A stretch of DNA of 64,000 nucleotides from Cricetomys ansorgei (lineage: Eukaryota > Chordata > Mammalia > Rodentia > Nesomyidae), in assembly GCA_026225945.1 (NCBI GenBank), contig JAMJFZ010000320.1:7160001-7224000 (forward strand), given 5' to 3'. Each line of letters starts with the position of its first letter. Position 1 is the first letter of the stretch. Below the pieces are notes generated by a model, which was not told the origin of the DNA, searched no databases, and saw only the letters and a program-made list of their open reading frames with translations. Shown piece after piece: positions 34,110 to 45,004 of the stretch. The translations under genes were made by a program, and so were the position numbers.

Positions 34110-34412
34110 GGCTGGGAAGATGGCTCAGTTGAGAAACACTGTGCCAGCGTGAAGGCTTGAGCTCAGATCCCCAGCACCCACATGGGAGTGGGGCACAACA
34201 GCACACAGTTTCGATGCCAGCTCTGCAAGGGAAAGTGCAGACAGGCAGGTCCCTGGAGCCCACTGGCCCGCCAGTCTAGTCCAGTTGGTGAGCTCAAGGT
34301 TCAGTGGGAGACTTTGTCTCAAACATTAAGGTGTGGACAAGTGAGGGATAACCTCTTGGCTGTCACATACATGCACACATGTGTGTGCACCCTTTCTCAC
34401 ACACATGCACAT
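34110..34412 (+). mobile_element. long composite B2-headed SINE
   Basis: 'ggctgggaagatggctcag', 'gatccccagcacccacat', 'ctcaaggttcagtgggagac' and 'tttgtctcaaac' occur in order, followed by a CA-rich tail region. The upstream LTR's target duplication overlaps its first bases. Confidence 0.75.
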
Positions 34413-35329
34413 ACATATATAATCATACTCAACCCACAGTCCACCACATACATGAAAAGAAGAGAGTGACCGGAGGATATAGGGCCATGAATACTCCTGA
34501 CTGCCTTGTACCGACCAGCACCCACACCCACAGCCACCCTCTCTATAGCATATACTACTGTGAATTTCTAGTTTAATGTTTCCTGTTTTCATCCACATAC
34601 ATTCCTTCTACCATTTTCTTCCCAGAATATAAGGAACAACTGGCAGCTACTCATCGCCGTGTCACGAATGTCTCCCCAAGAACCTGGCCACATCCTCAAG
34701 TCTCACCGCTTAGCTTAGAGACTTAAGCCGCTAGAGTTTGGACCAGCTCTTGGACCCCAGCATCCCTGTGCGTGTTTCCCCCTGCACAAAGACAACTCAG
34801 ACTTCAGTGTTCCTCAAGTTGACTGAAGGGTCTCTCTCAGTCGAGGCTATAGAATTTGAGCCATTTGGCCTTAGCCCACTTCCCTGGGTAAGAAAAACAA
34901 GACTGAACTTCCAGTGTCTGGTCTGCACCTGGATTAACACTGATCTTAAAGTGACGGGAGCAGTCACTTCCCAACATGGAAGTAAACCTGGCAGGAGGGA
35001 TAAATTCTAACCAGTGCTCCTGACACAAGAACTAGTACGACAGGAAGCATTATAGGCCCCTTAAACTTGTTCCCTTCAGTTTCCAGGAGAAACAAATGCA
35101 CAGGAAGCCAATCTTTTTTTACCTGTATGCGCTTATGAATCACCAAAATTTCCAAATATCTGGAGTATTTGAAATGCGCCCAAGTGTGTCATTTCATCTG
35201 ACCACTGAACACTGTTTCAAGTTATTATTATTAATTCTATTTTTACAATGAAAGCTGGAGGAAATTATCAATTCATAGGCAAGTTAAAATTATAAAAATT
35301 TCAGTCTGAGGGTGTTGTTATGGGGGATT
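34413..35329. other. unique sequence, no gene recognised
   Basis: About 0.9 kb. No exon or repeat recognised. Confidence 0.4.
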
Positions 35330-35445
35330 TTGTTTTGTTTTGAGAGATGGCCTCACTCTGTATTCCAGGCTGGCTTCAAACTTGTGGAAGTCCTCCTGCC
35401 TCGGCCTTCACAGTGCCAAGATCATAGGCGTGAGCCTCACACCTT
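35330..35445 (-). mobile_element. ancient B1/7SL-derived monomer, antisense
   Basis: 'gagagatggcctcactctgta', 'ccaggctggcttcaaacttg' and 'tcctgcctcggccttcacagtgcc' split words are the antisense 7SL-derived order. Closer to proto-B1 than to modern B1. Confidence 0.75.
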
Positions 35446-35945
35446 ATGAGTGCCATCCAGGCCTTTTGAGTCTCGCTCCCACTTCCTTTAGTATTCACCA
35501 GGCTGCTTAAAACCGCTGCACATATAGAAAAGGCAAAGCTGTGAGAAAGGACTGCCAAGTTCAAAAGCGAGTTTCAAATGACAATATTGGATCCAAACTG
35601 TACTAGAGCAAGGCTGAGAGAGGGGAGTCTTCCAAGGCTCGGGGCTGGAAGAGTGGTCAGGAGGTTACTGAGGAAGAGCGGGCATACCAAGAAAGGCTGC
35701 CAGCTGCTGCTTCTATCCGCGCGTGTCACCTCCCAGCTCTCCTCCCTTCAGACTGTCTGGCCGGCAGTCTGCTCATTTTCCCAGTGAACTTGCTCTTGTC
35801 TGGTAGACAGTCTAAGGCAAAAAAAAATGCAATAAGATTATCTATGTTTGTTGTAGCCTCACATTCAGGATCTTATCTCTTGCAAATCCCCCACTATGGT
35901 TCACCAGCACTTTATGAAAGGGGGGGGTGCAATTCTTTTCCTCAA
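35446..35945. other. unique sequence
   Basis: No gene or repeat recognised. A G8-like run is at 35922-35927. Confidence 0.35.
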
Positions 35946-35959
35946 TCCCATTAAACTGT

Positions 35960-36540
35960 CAAGAAGTTATTCTCTATTTACAAACGCAGATCCATTGCTG
36001 ACAGTCTACAGGCCTCGAGGAAGGCTGGCAGGGATGAGATCTTGAAGTCTGCAGTCATGTTGGTGTCTGGATTTGGAGGGGCGCTTCTTCAGGCTTTTAT
36101 GAAGAATTAGCTTTTGTACAAGCTTTATTAAAGTCTATCAGTGAATTCTTTCCCTCGTTGGAAGGGACCTTTCGGCCATTAAGCCTGGAAAACAGCCAGT
36201 GTTGAACTAATTCCAAATGAAATGTAGAGAGGATCTAGAACTCTCTGAGCCCAGACACATAAATCTCATTAAATGTGTGTGGGTGCTCGCGACAAAGCCG
36301 ATGCAATTAGATTCCCAAGAAAGACACTAGGAGGGATCATCGGGTCTGAGGCGCAGGCAGGGGTCTCCTAGGCTTTGGTGAAGACAGCTGTGGCGTTTAA
36401 ACAAGCACCACTGTCCCCAGAAATGCTGTTTGGCCGACTGAAAAGAAAAAATTGCTTGGCAGGGCTGGTTCGCCTCGTTTCTTTTTGTCCGTTTTAATTT
36501 CTTTCCCCTGATCAAATCAAGACCTGTGACAACTTAATCC
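35960..36540. promoter_or_regulatory. repeat-free block with homeodomain/FOX-like words (candidate conserved element)
   Basis: About 580 bases free of recognisable repeats, with CTTTATTAAAG near 36122, CATAAATCTCATTAAA near 36258, GCAATTAG near 36303 and GTTTAAACAAGC near 36397. CpGs are retained. The even complexity and AT motif spacing resemble developmental enhancers. Function is inferred. Confidence 0.3.
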
Positions 36541-36794
36541 AAACTCGAAGTCTGGGTCAAATGTTCAGAGGGCAGGAGGAGTGACAAAAATGTCTGAGCG
36601 AAACCGTAGCCAAGGACTAATTTACCTTGAGGAAGTAATTGCGCTGGTAACATACGGAATGAAAGGAAAAGACTTGCTCGGATATAGAAAACTACCCCAT
36701 TCCCTGACTCACATACCCTGAATCCCTCCTGAGAAGCAGAAAGGCTCAACCCTGAGTCACCAGCTGCACACAACAAATATCTAGGGACTCTAGT

Positions 36795-36825
36795 GGGGGA
36801 AGGGGAGGTTGGGGGATGGGGTGGG
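36795..36825 (+). other. G-quadruplex motif
   Basis: Five G runs of 3-5 bases with loops of 2, 5, 2 and 1 bases satisfy the canonical G3+N1-7 rule on the plus strand. Confidence 0.8.
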
Positions 36826-36904
36826 TACACAGACCCATTGGTACCCACAGAGGCCAGAGGAGCGGAAGAGGACATAGGGAACCTACACTAATACTCTCTC
36901 TGCC

Positions 36905-37120
36905 TTAGTCCCTTGGCACAGGGTCTCTCACTGAACCAGGAGCCAGGCTGGTAGCCACAAGCCCCACCAATCCTCCTGTGTCTGTCCCAAGGGGCTCTGG
37001 AGTTACAGACAGGTACGTAGCTGGTCTTGGCTTTCTACAGCCATGCTTGGGATTTGAATTCAAGTCTTCACGCCTGCACAGCAAGTGCTCTTACCTGCTG
37101 ATGCCATTTCTCTGGCCCTG
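36905..37120 (-). mobile_element. long composite B2-headed SINE, antisense
   Basis: 'gcacagggtctctcactgaacc', 'gagccaggctggtagccaca', 'gagttacagacaggtacgta' and 'gcacagcaagtgctcttacc' match the antisense composite order. Confidence 0.7.
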
Positions 37121-37579
37121 TATGTTGGCTTTGTATTGTTATTTTTAGAAGCAGTTCTGTTCTGTTTTGCTTTTCTTAAAATATGGTATAAGACCGGGAT
37201 GCGGAACCAGCTGGACCTCCGGCCACAATTTCTGTGATACCATTTTGCAGTTCACACTAGATCTTTCACGCATCCAACACAAGGTCACAGAAACACAGCA
37301 GGTATACCAACATGTGAAGTATCCTTGCACACTGAGAGAAGCAGCCGAGCACAAAGCAGAGGCACATCTCACGGGTGTAGACAACATTGTGTATCACAAG
37401 TCAGAGATGCACTGAAGCTCCATCTTCACCAAAGCCTCCGAAGATTAGATCATATTCAAGACTGAGAAGGAGTCTCTGCCCCGGGAGTTAATTACATAGC
37501 CTGAAGCCACAGGAGAAGAAAAAAGACATCCCATAACTACCCATTTCAAGGAAATGCTAATCTCCACTCCCTCCTCCCA
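37121..37579. other. unique sequence, no gene recognised
   Basis: No exon or repeat recognised. Confidence 0.4.
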
Positions 37580-37735
37580 CCTCGACCCCCCTACCCAGAT
37601 AAGGTTTCTCTATTACAACTCTGGCTGTCCTGGAACTCACTCTGGAGTCCAGGATGGCCTTGAACTCACAGAGATTCCCCCTGCCTCTGCCTCCTGAGTG
37701 CTAGGATTAAAGGCATGCACGGCTGTTGCCCAGCA
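37580..37735 (-). mobile_element. B1 SINE, antisense
   Basis: 'ggctgtcctggaactcactc', 'gatggccttgaactcacaga' and 'ctgcctcctgagtgctagga' are antisense B1. First of four SINEs packed into under 1 kb. Confidence 0.92.
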
Positions 37736-37830
37736 CATGCAAATCTCTTAGCCCTACATTCTGCCCATCTTTCTGTCTTCCAGTGTTTTATGCACCTGTA
37801 CTAATTATTATGACGAATGACCTCCAGGGG

Positions 37831-38058
37831 GTCATTGGAGAGATGGCTCAGTGGTTAAGAGCACTGGCTGCTCTTCCAGAGGACCTGGGTTCGATTTCCA
37901 GCACTCACATGGTGGCACACAACTTCACAACCATCAAAACTCCAGTTCCAGGAGATCTGACATCCTCTTCTGGCCTCTGCAGGTACTGCATGCCATGGTA
38001 CAGAAATAATACGTCCCAACAAAACACTTATACATAAAATTAAAAAGCAAAACAAACA
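37831..38058 (+). mobile_element. B2-type SINE, full length
   Basis: 'ggagagatggctcagtggtt', 'aagagcactggctgctctt', 'ggtggcacacaacttcac' and 'tacataaaattaaaa' give an intact head, body and A-rich tail; the head includes RNA polymerase III A- and B-box-like words (tggctcagtgg, ggttcgattt). One of the least diverged B2 copies here. Confidence 0.93.
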
Positions 38059-38067
38059 AAACGACCA

Positions 38068-38205
38068 CCCATCCAGGTGTGATGGCTCACCCCCATAATC
38101 ACAGTTCAGGTGGCTGAAGGGAGAGGCCATTGTGAGTTCAAGTCTAGCATGGACTACACAGTACATTCCAAGACAGCCTAGGCTGAAGTGTGAGAGCTTC
38201 TCTCA
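38068..38205 (+). mobile_element. diverged B1 SINE
   Basis: 'tccaggtgtgatggctcacc', 'gtgagttcaagtctagcatg' and 'acattccaagacagcctagg' follow B1 order with many mismatches. Confidence 0.8.
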
Positions 38206-38217
38206 ACAATCAGCAAC

Positions 38218-38535
38218 AGGGACTGTAGAGATGGTTCAGTGGGCAAAGCATTTGTTGCACAAGTGTCATGGTCTAAATTCAGATCTACAAAACCATGTGA
38301 AAATACGCTGGGTGCAACAGTGCACCTCTGTAACCCAGTGCTCGGGGGACATCACAGGGGGAGTCCCCAGATCAGTGAGCCCCTGGTTCTGTGAGAGACT
38401 GTCTTAAAAACCAAAAGGGAGAGCAACAGAGAAAGACTCCTCCATTTACCCCTGGCCACCACATGAGCTTCCATGAGCACGTGTACCTGCACATACAAAT
38501 GCGCACACACACACAAACGCACACGTGTACACACA
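38218..38535 (+). mobile_element. long composite B2-headed SINE with CA tail
   Basis: 'gactgtagagatggttcagtg', 'gatctacaaaaccatgtg', 'ctggttctgtgagagactg' and 'tcttaaaaac' occur in order, ending in a CA-rich tail (38498-38535). Confidence 0.7.
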
Positions 38536-38619
38536 AAGTCAATAGCACCAACAAGCATTAACTGAACCTTTTCCAGTTCAGCAATTTTTAAATTATTTTA
38601 TATTACCTAATTTTAAGAT

Positions 38620-38862
38620 TTATTTTTGAAATTATTTTAATTATATGTACATGCGTGTGCGTGCGTGTGTGTGTGTGTGTCTACGTGTGTGCGTATGTGC
38701 GTGTGTGCCCACACGCGCACACTTTTGAATGCAGGTGCCTGTGGAAGGCAGAGGCGTCAGAACCCTCTGGAACTGGAATTATGGAATTATTACATGGAAC
38801 AGAACTTGGGTTTTCTGAAAGATCAGTTCAAGTTCTGAACTGAACCCATATCCCAGCCCCAC
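38620..38862 (-). mobile_element. B2-type SINE, antisense, with GT/GC-rich tail
   Basis: Tail 38652-38721 is (GTGC/GT)n; then 'ggtgcctgtggaaggcag', 'aaccctctggaactggaatta' and 'gaacccatatcccagcccc' give the antisense body and head. Confidence 0.65.
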
Positions 38863-38874
38863 ATTATCTAATTT

Positions 38875-39010
38875 AATTCCTACTCAATAATCAGGATCAC
38901 TTCGTCCAGGCATGAATTAGGATTATCATTTGCATTTTCTAGGTGAAGATGACGAGAGAGCAAGAATCTGAAGTCCAGGTTAGCGAGGGATCTAGTTACC
39001 TAAGGATCAA
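38875..39010 (-). mobile_element. possible antisense MIR
   Basis: 'tgcattttctaggtgaagatgacgag' split words and 'tctagttacctaagg' are MIR-like in antisense; weak. Confidence 0.35.
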
Positions 39011-39693
39011 ATTCTGATCCAGTTAACCACACAATAAATGGCTCTCACAGGTCCACTGTCCGCACAGAACACAGCTGAAACTGCTGGGAGAAACGCACAT
39101 AAACATGAAAGTGCACTACAGAGCACTTTAAAGCAAAGAGTTCCCAGAGGGTTGACACAGAGGGAAAACAAAAAGAAATAAAACAGAAAATCCAGTTTCA
39201 CTGGCTCGAAGAACAAATACGAGACAATTGTAGCCACTGCAACTTGGGGGATATAACCCTGGAAGGGAAGGGCAAAAAAGGCAAAGGCTCCACTCTGCTT
39301 AAACCCTGCTTAAAGCTTCTCATGAGCTCTGAATCTCTGGTGTGGGAAGCAAAGCCCCTAAACTCAAAAAAGAGTGGAGGAGTTTGGCTGAGATCAGAGA
39401 TGCAGCCCCTGCAAAGGGAGACAAGGCTTATCCTTCAAGAGCTGCCAACTTCACTGCCCAGAGGAATGAGCTGAAATCCATTCGTTATAGAATACACTCA
39501 AATCCAAAGCCTCCACAGCACAGCACAGGCCCATGATCCAATCTAAAAGTGATCCACACACAAAGACACAGGGAAAGGCAATGCATTTTCAATAGAAAAG
39601 ACAACCAACAAAGAATATTCTGGTTACTCCAAGATGATCTAGATATTAGAATAAACATACAAGGATTTTATTCAATGTTTAAAGTTTTTCTTA
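39011..39693. other. unassigned; possible old L1 debris at 39560-39690
   Basis: 'tgatctagatattagaataaaca' and following words resemble L1M sequence but I cannot place them. No exon was recognised. Confidence 0.3.
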
Positions 39694-39738
39694 GATCTAT
39701 CTATCTATCTATCTATCTATCATCTATCTATCTATCTG
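39694..39738. repeat. (ATCT)n microsatellite
   Basis: About 10 ATCT units with one interruption at 39720. Confidence 0.95.
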
Positions 39739-39888
39739 TGGAGTGGGGAGTGGAGTGGGCACATGCCACAGCATACACGTGGAAGTCAGCGGCGTTCTCG
39801 CCTCACACCGTGGAGGCTCCAGGCACTGAACTCGGGTGAGTGGGCTTTGCAGAAGTGCCTTTACCTACTGAGCCATCTTGTAGACCCC
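39739..39888 (-). mobile_element. B3-form SINE, antisense
   Basis: 'gcatacacgtggaagtcagc', 'tcctaa'-free body and 'tgcctttacctactgagccatcttg' split words give the antisense tail and tRNA head. The (ATCT)n tract occupies the usual tail position. Confidence 0.7.
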
Positions 39889-40018
39889 AGGTAAGGATTT
39901 TAAAATTCCTGTTTAATTATATTTAAGACAGAAAAGAAATGAATATACAATTCCACAATCATACTTGGGTGCTTTAGCACACTCTTCTCAAAACTGATGC
40001 AGTCAAATAAAAAAATAC

Positions 40019-40160
40019 AACCCAACATAGTGGCACACGTCTCTAATCCCAGTGTTGGAGAGGCAGCTGAGTCCCTGTGAGTCTAAGGCCAATCTGGTCT
40101 ATACAATGGGTTCCAGACCAGCTGGGGGTAAATAGTGAGATCCTGGCTCAAAGAAAGAAA
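40019..40160 (+). mobile_element. B1 SINE, diverged
   Basis: 'cacacgtctctaatcccagtg', 'gtgagtctaaggccaatctgg' and 'gggttccagaccagctggg' follow B1 order and end in AAAGAAAG. Confidence 0.85.
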
Positions 40161-40212
40161 GTGGGGCTATCTACAGACTGAATCCCCATAAACTCGTATT
40201 AGAAACAAAGGA

Positions 40213-40500
40213 TGATGTGCTGGCTTGCTAGTGTCCACAACAGTGTCTCACAGACTGGGGGGTTAAAGCACCAGAATTTTCTTTTTCTCGTGATTCTGGA
40301 AGTGAAAAGCTGAAGATCAAGGTGTCACTGGGCTTAATTGCCTGGCTCCATAGTTTGTAGTAGCTACTTTCTGTTTGTGTCTACACCTGCTCATTCCTTT
40401 GTATCTCTGTCCTCCTCTTTCTTTCACAGGGACGTCATATTAGTCAGTCATCTTGGATTACAGTCAATCCTGATAATTAGATGGATAGATAGTCATTAAC
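40213..40500 (-). mobile_element. MaLR-like LTR, antisense, old
   Basis: 'gtctcacagactggggggttaa', 'ctcgtgattctggaagtgaa' and 'agatcaaggtgtcactggg' match the antisense start of MST/MLT-type MaLR LTRs. Confidence 0.5.
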
Positions 40501-41159
40501 AAGTCCTCCACTTTCCCCAAATCAATACACAGAACCAAGGAGTCGCCTCATACCACCTCTATGGTTCCATTTACTTCTTTGCTTTTTTGTAGGAATTGGA
40601 AAGTGTATTCTTAAGTTCATGTCTAACTCAAGTTTGAAAAGCAAAGGAAAACAGAGAAAGCAACACACAGCCCTGAAATGTCTGCCAATGTCTTACACAC
40701 CGAGCCTATACCTGCAGAAGCTGTGAGGCTTTGCCAAGCCTCAGCTTCCTAAGTCAGCCTCCTAAGTCAGTCTTGGATGCCGGCAGAAGTCGCAAGACCC
40801 TGGGTCACAGAGTAGTTTACTACTCCTGATACAAGACCAGGCAGAGCATCAGCATTTAGGTCAATTCCTGGAGCCAAAAGGTCACAAGGTGACTTGAAGG
40901 GCACCAGGGGCATCTCCGAGAGCCATCAGTTGCATTAAAAGAGAGCTAACCTTTCACAATGCAATAGCAGCACCAATTCTTTTACAATGGGAAATAGGCC
41001 TGCCTGGCCTTTGCCCTAGAGAATAACAGACTCTTTACTGTACACACATATTTACTCTACTTGGAAGTAAACCATCTCCTTGCTCTGGAGGGATATGCTA
41101 TGTCTTTCAAGACCACTCACAGTGCAAACATCCTTGGGGAAATGATGTTGAGTGAATAC
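40501..41159. other. unique sequence, no gene recognised
   Basis: Contains a short direct repeat 'tcctaagtcag' (near 40747 and 40760). Otherwise nothing recognised. Confidence 0.4.
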
Positions 41160-41316
41160 AGTCAACACCACTGCTAGACCCTAACCCTTCCACATCAGTC
41201 ATTAATTGAAGAAATACCTCCACAGACACACCACAGGCCAACCTGATGGAGGGAATTCCTCATTCTCTATGTGTGTCACTAGTTTGTGTCACATTGACAA
41301 AAACTAATCAGTGCAC
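41160..41316 (-). mobile_element. MaLR-like LTR, 5' end only, antisense
   Basis: 'cacatcagtcattaattgaag', 'aggccaacctgatggaggga' and 'gtgtcacattgacaaaaact' match the final part of the copy type seen at 24.7 kb. Confidence 0.55.
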
Positions 41317-41668
41317 TTGTTCCCCTTCAATCTCACGTGTTTTCTCAGCTCTTTATATTCACTTTTGATGTTAATCCAAACCTTAGAAAAATTCATTTCT
41401 GGTCATTTCCGTGAGAAAATCCTCCAAAACCTACCAACAGAAAAGTATCTTCTTACCGCGGATTCCATTTTCATTGAAAAGCTCAAGGAATTTTGCTGTC
41501 CAGAAGTTATCAGTCAGGTCTTTCATCCTAGTGGACAGGGAGGGCTTGGGACTTGTTAGTCTTTGGCTGATGTGACTTCTTGCTGAGTCACCATGAAACA
41601 CTGGTCTTACAGGTGTCCATTCTGGCTGCTGTGGACTGCTTTGGTTACCGTGATTCCTTAGATTAGGG
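41317..41668. other. unassigned sequence
   Basis: No feature recognised; a frame at 41311-41559 has no domain. Confidence 0.3.
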
Positions 41669-42082
41669 TGATGACTATGGCTTGAAACTTAAATGTACCC
41701 AAAGGTTTGATCCCTAGACTGGCACTACTGGAAGGTGAGAGTCTTTAAGAAGTGGGCCATTTGGGTAGGTCTTTAAGATCATTCAGGGTGTTCCTGAGAA
41801 ATAGGGTAGAGGAACCCTTCTGTCTCTGTCTCTCTCATTGTCTCTCTGTCTCTCTCTCTGTCTCTCTCTCTGTCTCTCTCTCTGTCTCTCTCTCTCTCTC
41901 CCTTCCTTCCTCCCCACTTTTCTTCCTCCTGGTCCTGAAGTGAGTAGTTTCCCTCTGTCATGAAGACTTTCTGGAAGGCTCCAGCCATTGTATTGCTGTT
42001 TTGACACAAGCCCAAAGCCACCAACCAATTATAGATAGAAACTTTTAAAACCATGAGCGAAATTAACTCTTTCTGTGGCGTG
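41669..42082 (+). mobile_element. MaLR-like LTR with internal expanded CT-rich repeat
   Basis: 'cccaaaggtttgatccctag', 'gagagtctttaagaagtggg', 'ccagccattgtattgctg' and 'aaattaactctttctgtgg' give the sense order of a MaLR LTR. Its normally short pyrimidine segment has grown into a (TCTCTG)n tract. Confidence 0.55.
41819..41913. repeat. (TCTCTG)n/(TC)n microsatellite
   Basis: About 95 bases of TCTCTG-type units then TC and TTCC words; lies inside the MaLR LTR. Confidence 0.95.
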
Positions 42083-42277
42083 CATTACAATGATGGGTAG
42101 CCCACCAGCCAACAGTTGTAAATCTTCTGGGATAAACTCTGTCATGCTTAGACTGCTAAGATAGGGCTCATAGCTTTTACTTTGAGACTTAAATCTTCCC
42201 AGGTGTGCCGAGGCAGGATGACATGTATTTCCAGCTCTTGGATTCAAAAATCAAGAAAGACATCTCCATCTCCAGGG
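42083..42277. other. unassigned flank
   Basis: No feature recognised. Confidence 0.3.
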
Positions 42278-42440
42278 CCTGGAGAATGGCTTAGCAGTTA
42301 GCTGTTCATATTGTTTTGCAAAGGACCTCTCTTCAGTTCCTAGCAGCCATGTTGGGCAGCTCATGGCACTCCAGTTCCAGCGGAATCTGACCCCTCTGGA
42401 TTCGGGGCACATGAACATATTCATAATTAAAAAGAGTAAA
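42278..42440 (+). mobile_element. B2-type SINE, diverged
   Basis: 'ggcctggagaatggcttagca', 'gggcagctcatggcactcc' and 'cggaatctgacccctctgg' follow B2 order. Confidence 0.75.
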
Positions 42441-43002
42441 GATCATTTTACCTGTTCTATTTTCCCTCAAAAATAATGCAACTTTTCGTTACACTCAAAA
42501 GACACAATTCTGGTTCTGAGCTTTCCCTCAAATCATGAAGTATATATTGTGGCTTCTGAGTGAGTCACAGAGATCATGGTCCTATTGTTACTCCTTCTGG
42601 AGTCACAGAAGGAATTGTTCTTCTTGGAGAAGAACAGATTCCAAGTTGTTGTGAGATTCCTATATGGACCCTGGCAAAGAAAACTGGGGAAAGGAGTGAG
42701 AAGTAGATGAGCGCCAGAAGTTCTGCTCTGGCAAGTCCAGAAGGAATCATCTCTTACAAAGGAAAGATATCACGGGCACACACAGTCTCTGGTGAACCAT
42801 TTCAGTGCCCGTGTGTGTGGCTGCTTTCTAACATATGTCTGTTACAGTGACTAATAAAACTCAAGTCAAATTGAAGACATTGCTGATACATGGCGGGCTC
42901 TTGTCCGTTCCCCTTTCTCGGTGAGTAGGTATCACAAGTTCAGCATTCACCGTGAAGGGAGTGAGGGGGAGACAGAGGAAAACAGCACAGATTTTAGGAT
43001 AC
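42441..43002. other. unassigned; possible LTR-like words at 42790-42950
   Basis: An AATAAA-containing segment near 42853 followed by 'ttctcggtgagtag' has an LTR feel but no ends were found. Confidence 0.3.
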
Positions 43003-43305
43003 TGTGTCAGTTACTCTTCTCATTGCTGTGACACAATACTCAAAGAAATGACTTCTGGGAGGAAGAATTTATTTCGATTGACAGTTTCAGAGATGTCAAT
43101 CCGTCGTGGCAGGGAGGGCATGGCAGGGTAAAGCATTTCACATCGCAGCTGGCCAGGAAGCAGAAAAACAGGAAGAGGCTAGGAGGAAGGGCCTCCTCCC
43201 AGCAATCTACTTCCTCTAACTAGTCCTCAAGGTTAAAGAATCTCCTGAAATTTGCCACCAGCTGGGGACCAAGTGTTTAGCACATGAATGTCCAATCATA
43301 GCAGA
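43003..43305 (-). mobile_element. MaLR-like LTR, antisense
   Basis: 'tgtgtcagttactcttctca', 'ttgctgtgacacaatactc' and 'ccaccagctggggaccaagtg' define the antisense LTR, same family as at 3.0 and 58.6 kb. Confidence 0.65.
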
Positions 43306-43369
43306 TACTCAAATATAATTTCCTTCCGTCTAGCTGCCCTTATTTCATCTAATTTCTTGTTATTCAGAA

Positions 43370-43447
43370 GTCTCTCCGTATGCCAGGCACTACACTAAGG
43401 AGCTACAACTCGAGATGACCAAAATGACATTTTCCTGACTTTAAGAA
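43370..43447 (+). mobile_element. L2-like fragment
   Basis: 'tatgccaggcactacactaagg' and 'cctgactttaagaagctctagg' are the L2 3' order, cut off by a B1. Confidence 0.5.
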
Positions 43448-43605
43448 GCTCTAGGAGCAGGGTGTGGTGATACACGCCTTTAATGTCAGCACTCAGGAAG
43501 CAGAGACAGGTGGATCTCCTGAGTTCAGGGACAGCCTGGTGTACAGAGTGAGTTCCAGGACAGGCAGGGCTACATAGAGAAACCCTGTCCTGAAAAAAGA
43601 AATTC
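43448..43605 (+). mobile_element. B1 SINE, near full length
   Basis: 'cgcctttaatgtcagcactca', 'gcctggtgtacagagtgagt' and 'ggctacatagagaaaccctg' are B1. It adjoins or splits the L2-like fragment. Confidence 0.93.
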
Positions 43606-45004
43606 TTGTTTCAGCTTGGAAAGCCAAGAATTTATCTAGAAAGCATGAGTGGTCAGCACCCTTCAGAGAAGTCTGAATGGAAGGACTTCCCTCCCTCCAG
43701 GAGGACCCAGCAAGACTTTACAAAGAAAACAGTGCTTAAAGCTTAAATTTATCCAAAAGGATGTCAGGGATTAGGGAAGCTAAGAGGAAAGGTGGGTACC
43801 TTCTGAGGTACGGCGGGGAAGGATGTGGGTGATGGCTAGAGATCAGAGGAAAATAAAACTTAAAGAGAAGCCTGGCAAGACTGATAGTAGTGCGCTACTG
43901 GAGCTGAGGTAGAAGATAACAAGAGCGGTAAACAGCAGCCCAGTAGTGAAGGGCCCAGTGGAAGCAGGGTGAATTTGAGAAAACTGAACCTCAGGGCTCT
44001 GGGTTACAGAATGCATTTAAGCACAAAGCCAGCCTGGCTTCCTATCTTTTTATGTTTGAAGCCAGAACCTGCCGTTGACTTCTAAAGCTAGAATTAAGGG
44101 AAGCCACTTCTGTGGGACTACGGATGATGGGTGCCGGACCTGAGCTGAGCCTATGTCATGGGTAAGCACAAACAGTAGGCCAGACAGCGTTGGTCCCTAT
44201 TACCCACCTGGGACTCATAGTGCAAATTAATCATAGTGACAGCTCCCTGGATGCAGGTCAGAAGTATCCTTCTTTTCCTGAATGCAGCTACTTTAACCTG
44301 CCTGGGGCAAGACTGCACTTCATGACACCAGAATAAAGCCTGGCTGAAAATGATGAATGCCTTTGGGGAAGAATAACATTTTGATAAAGACCCACCCAAT
44401 CCACCCCAGGTTACACAGGAATGCTTTTCCTTGCATGTTTTTGCAGTCCTCTTACAAGAAAGCCAGCTCCGTCTCTGGGGTTCCAAACAGGCTAACCTAG
44501 AGGGGCTGTCTATGGTGTCAAATCAAATGCATACCCTGCAGTTGGCTCTGGCCTTTCATGAAGAATTACAGCTGGAGCAGCCACCGAGGCTGCAACTTGC
44601 CTCCCAAACTCTGTACCTCATTATATCTGTTGCTGACACTCCTACCCATGACAGCCCCCCAAAGATCATGACATAGATCCAGCCTATGCACAGAGCCCCT
44701 CAACTGCATAGAAAACAGATGTTGCAAACGCTTTTGGAGGCTTTTTCTACATGTTGTTGTGCTTGTTTAAATTTGACCTTTTTCTTATTTATGTAAGTCT
44801 TCACCTTCTCATTAGGAAAATGCTTCTGGATGAAAAAAGAAAACCATAATGTTGGAGAATACTCATGCAAATAGCCAGGAAATATTTATTTGGCACCAAC
44901 AATGTATGAATTGTGATAAATGGGATTATAAAATTTGGTCATAATATGCTTCTATATTTTTTCTTTAAAAACTAAAACTCTATATACAATATCTGAAAGA
45001 TAGA
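43606..45004. other. unique interval
   Basis: About 1.4 kb. No exon or repeat family was recognised; frames at 44151-44486 (minus) and 44431-44676 (plus) show no domain. Confidence 0.4.

Noticed and set aside
37831..38058. tRNA-like gene with A- and B-box words
   Set aside because: It is the tRNA-derived head of a B2 SINE with the normal B2 body and tail, not a functional tRNA.
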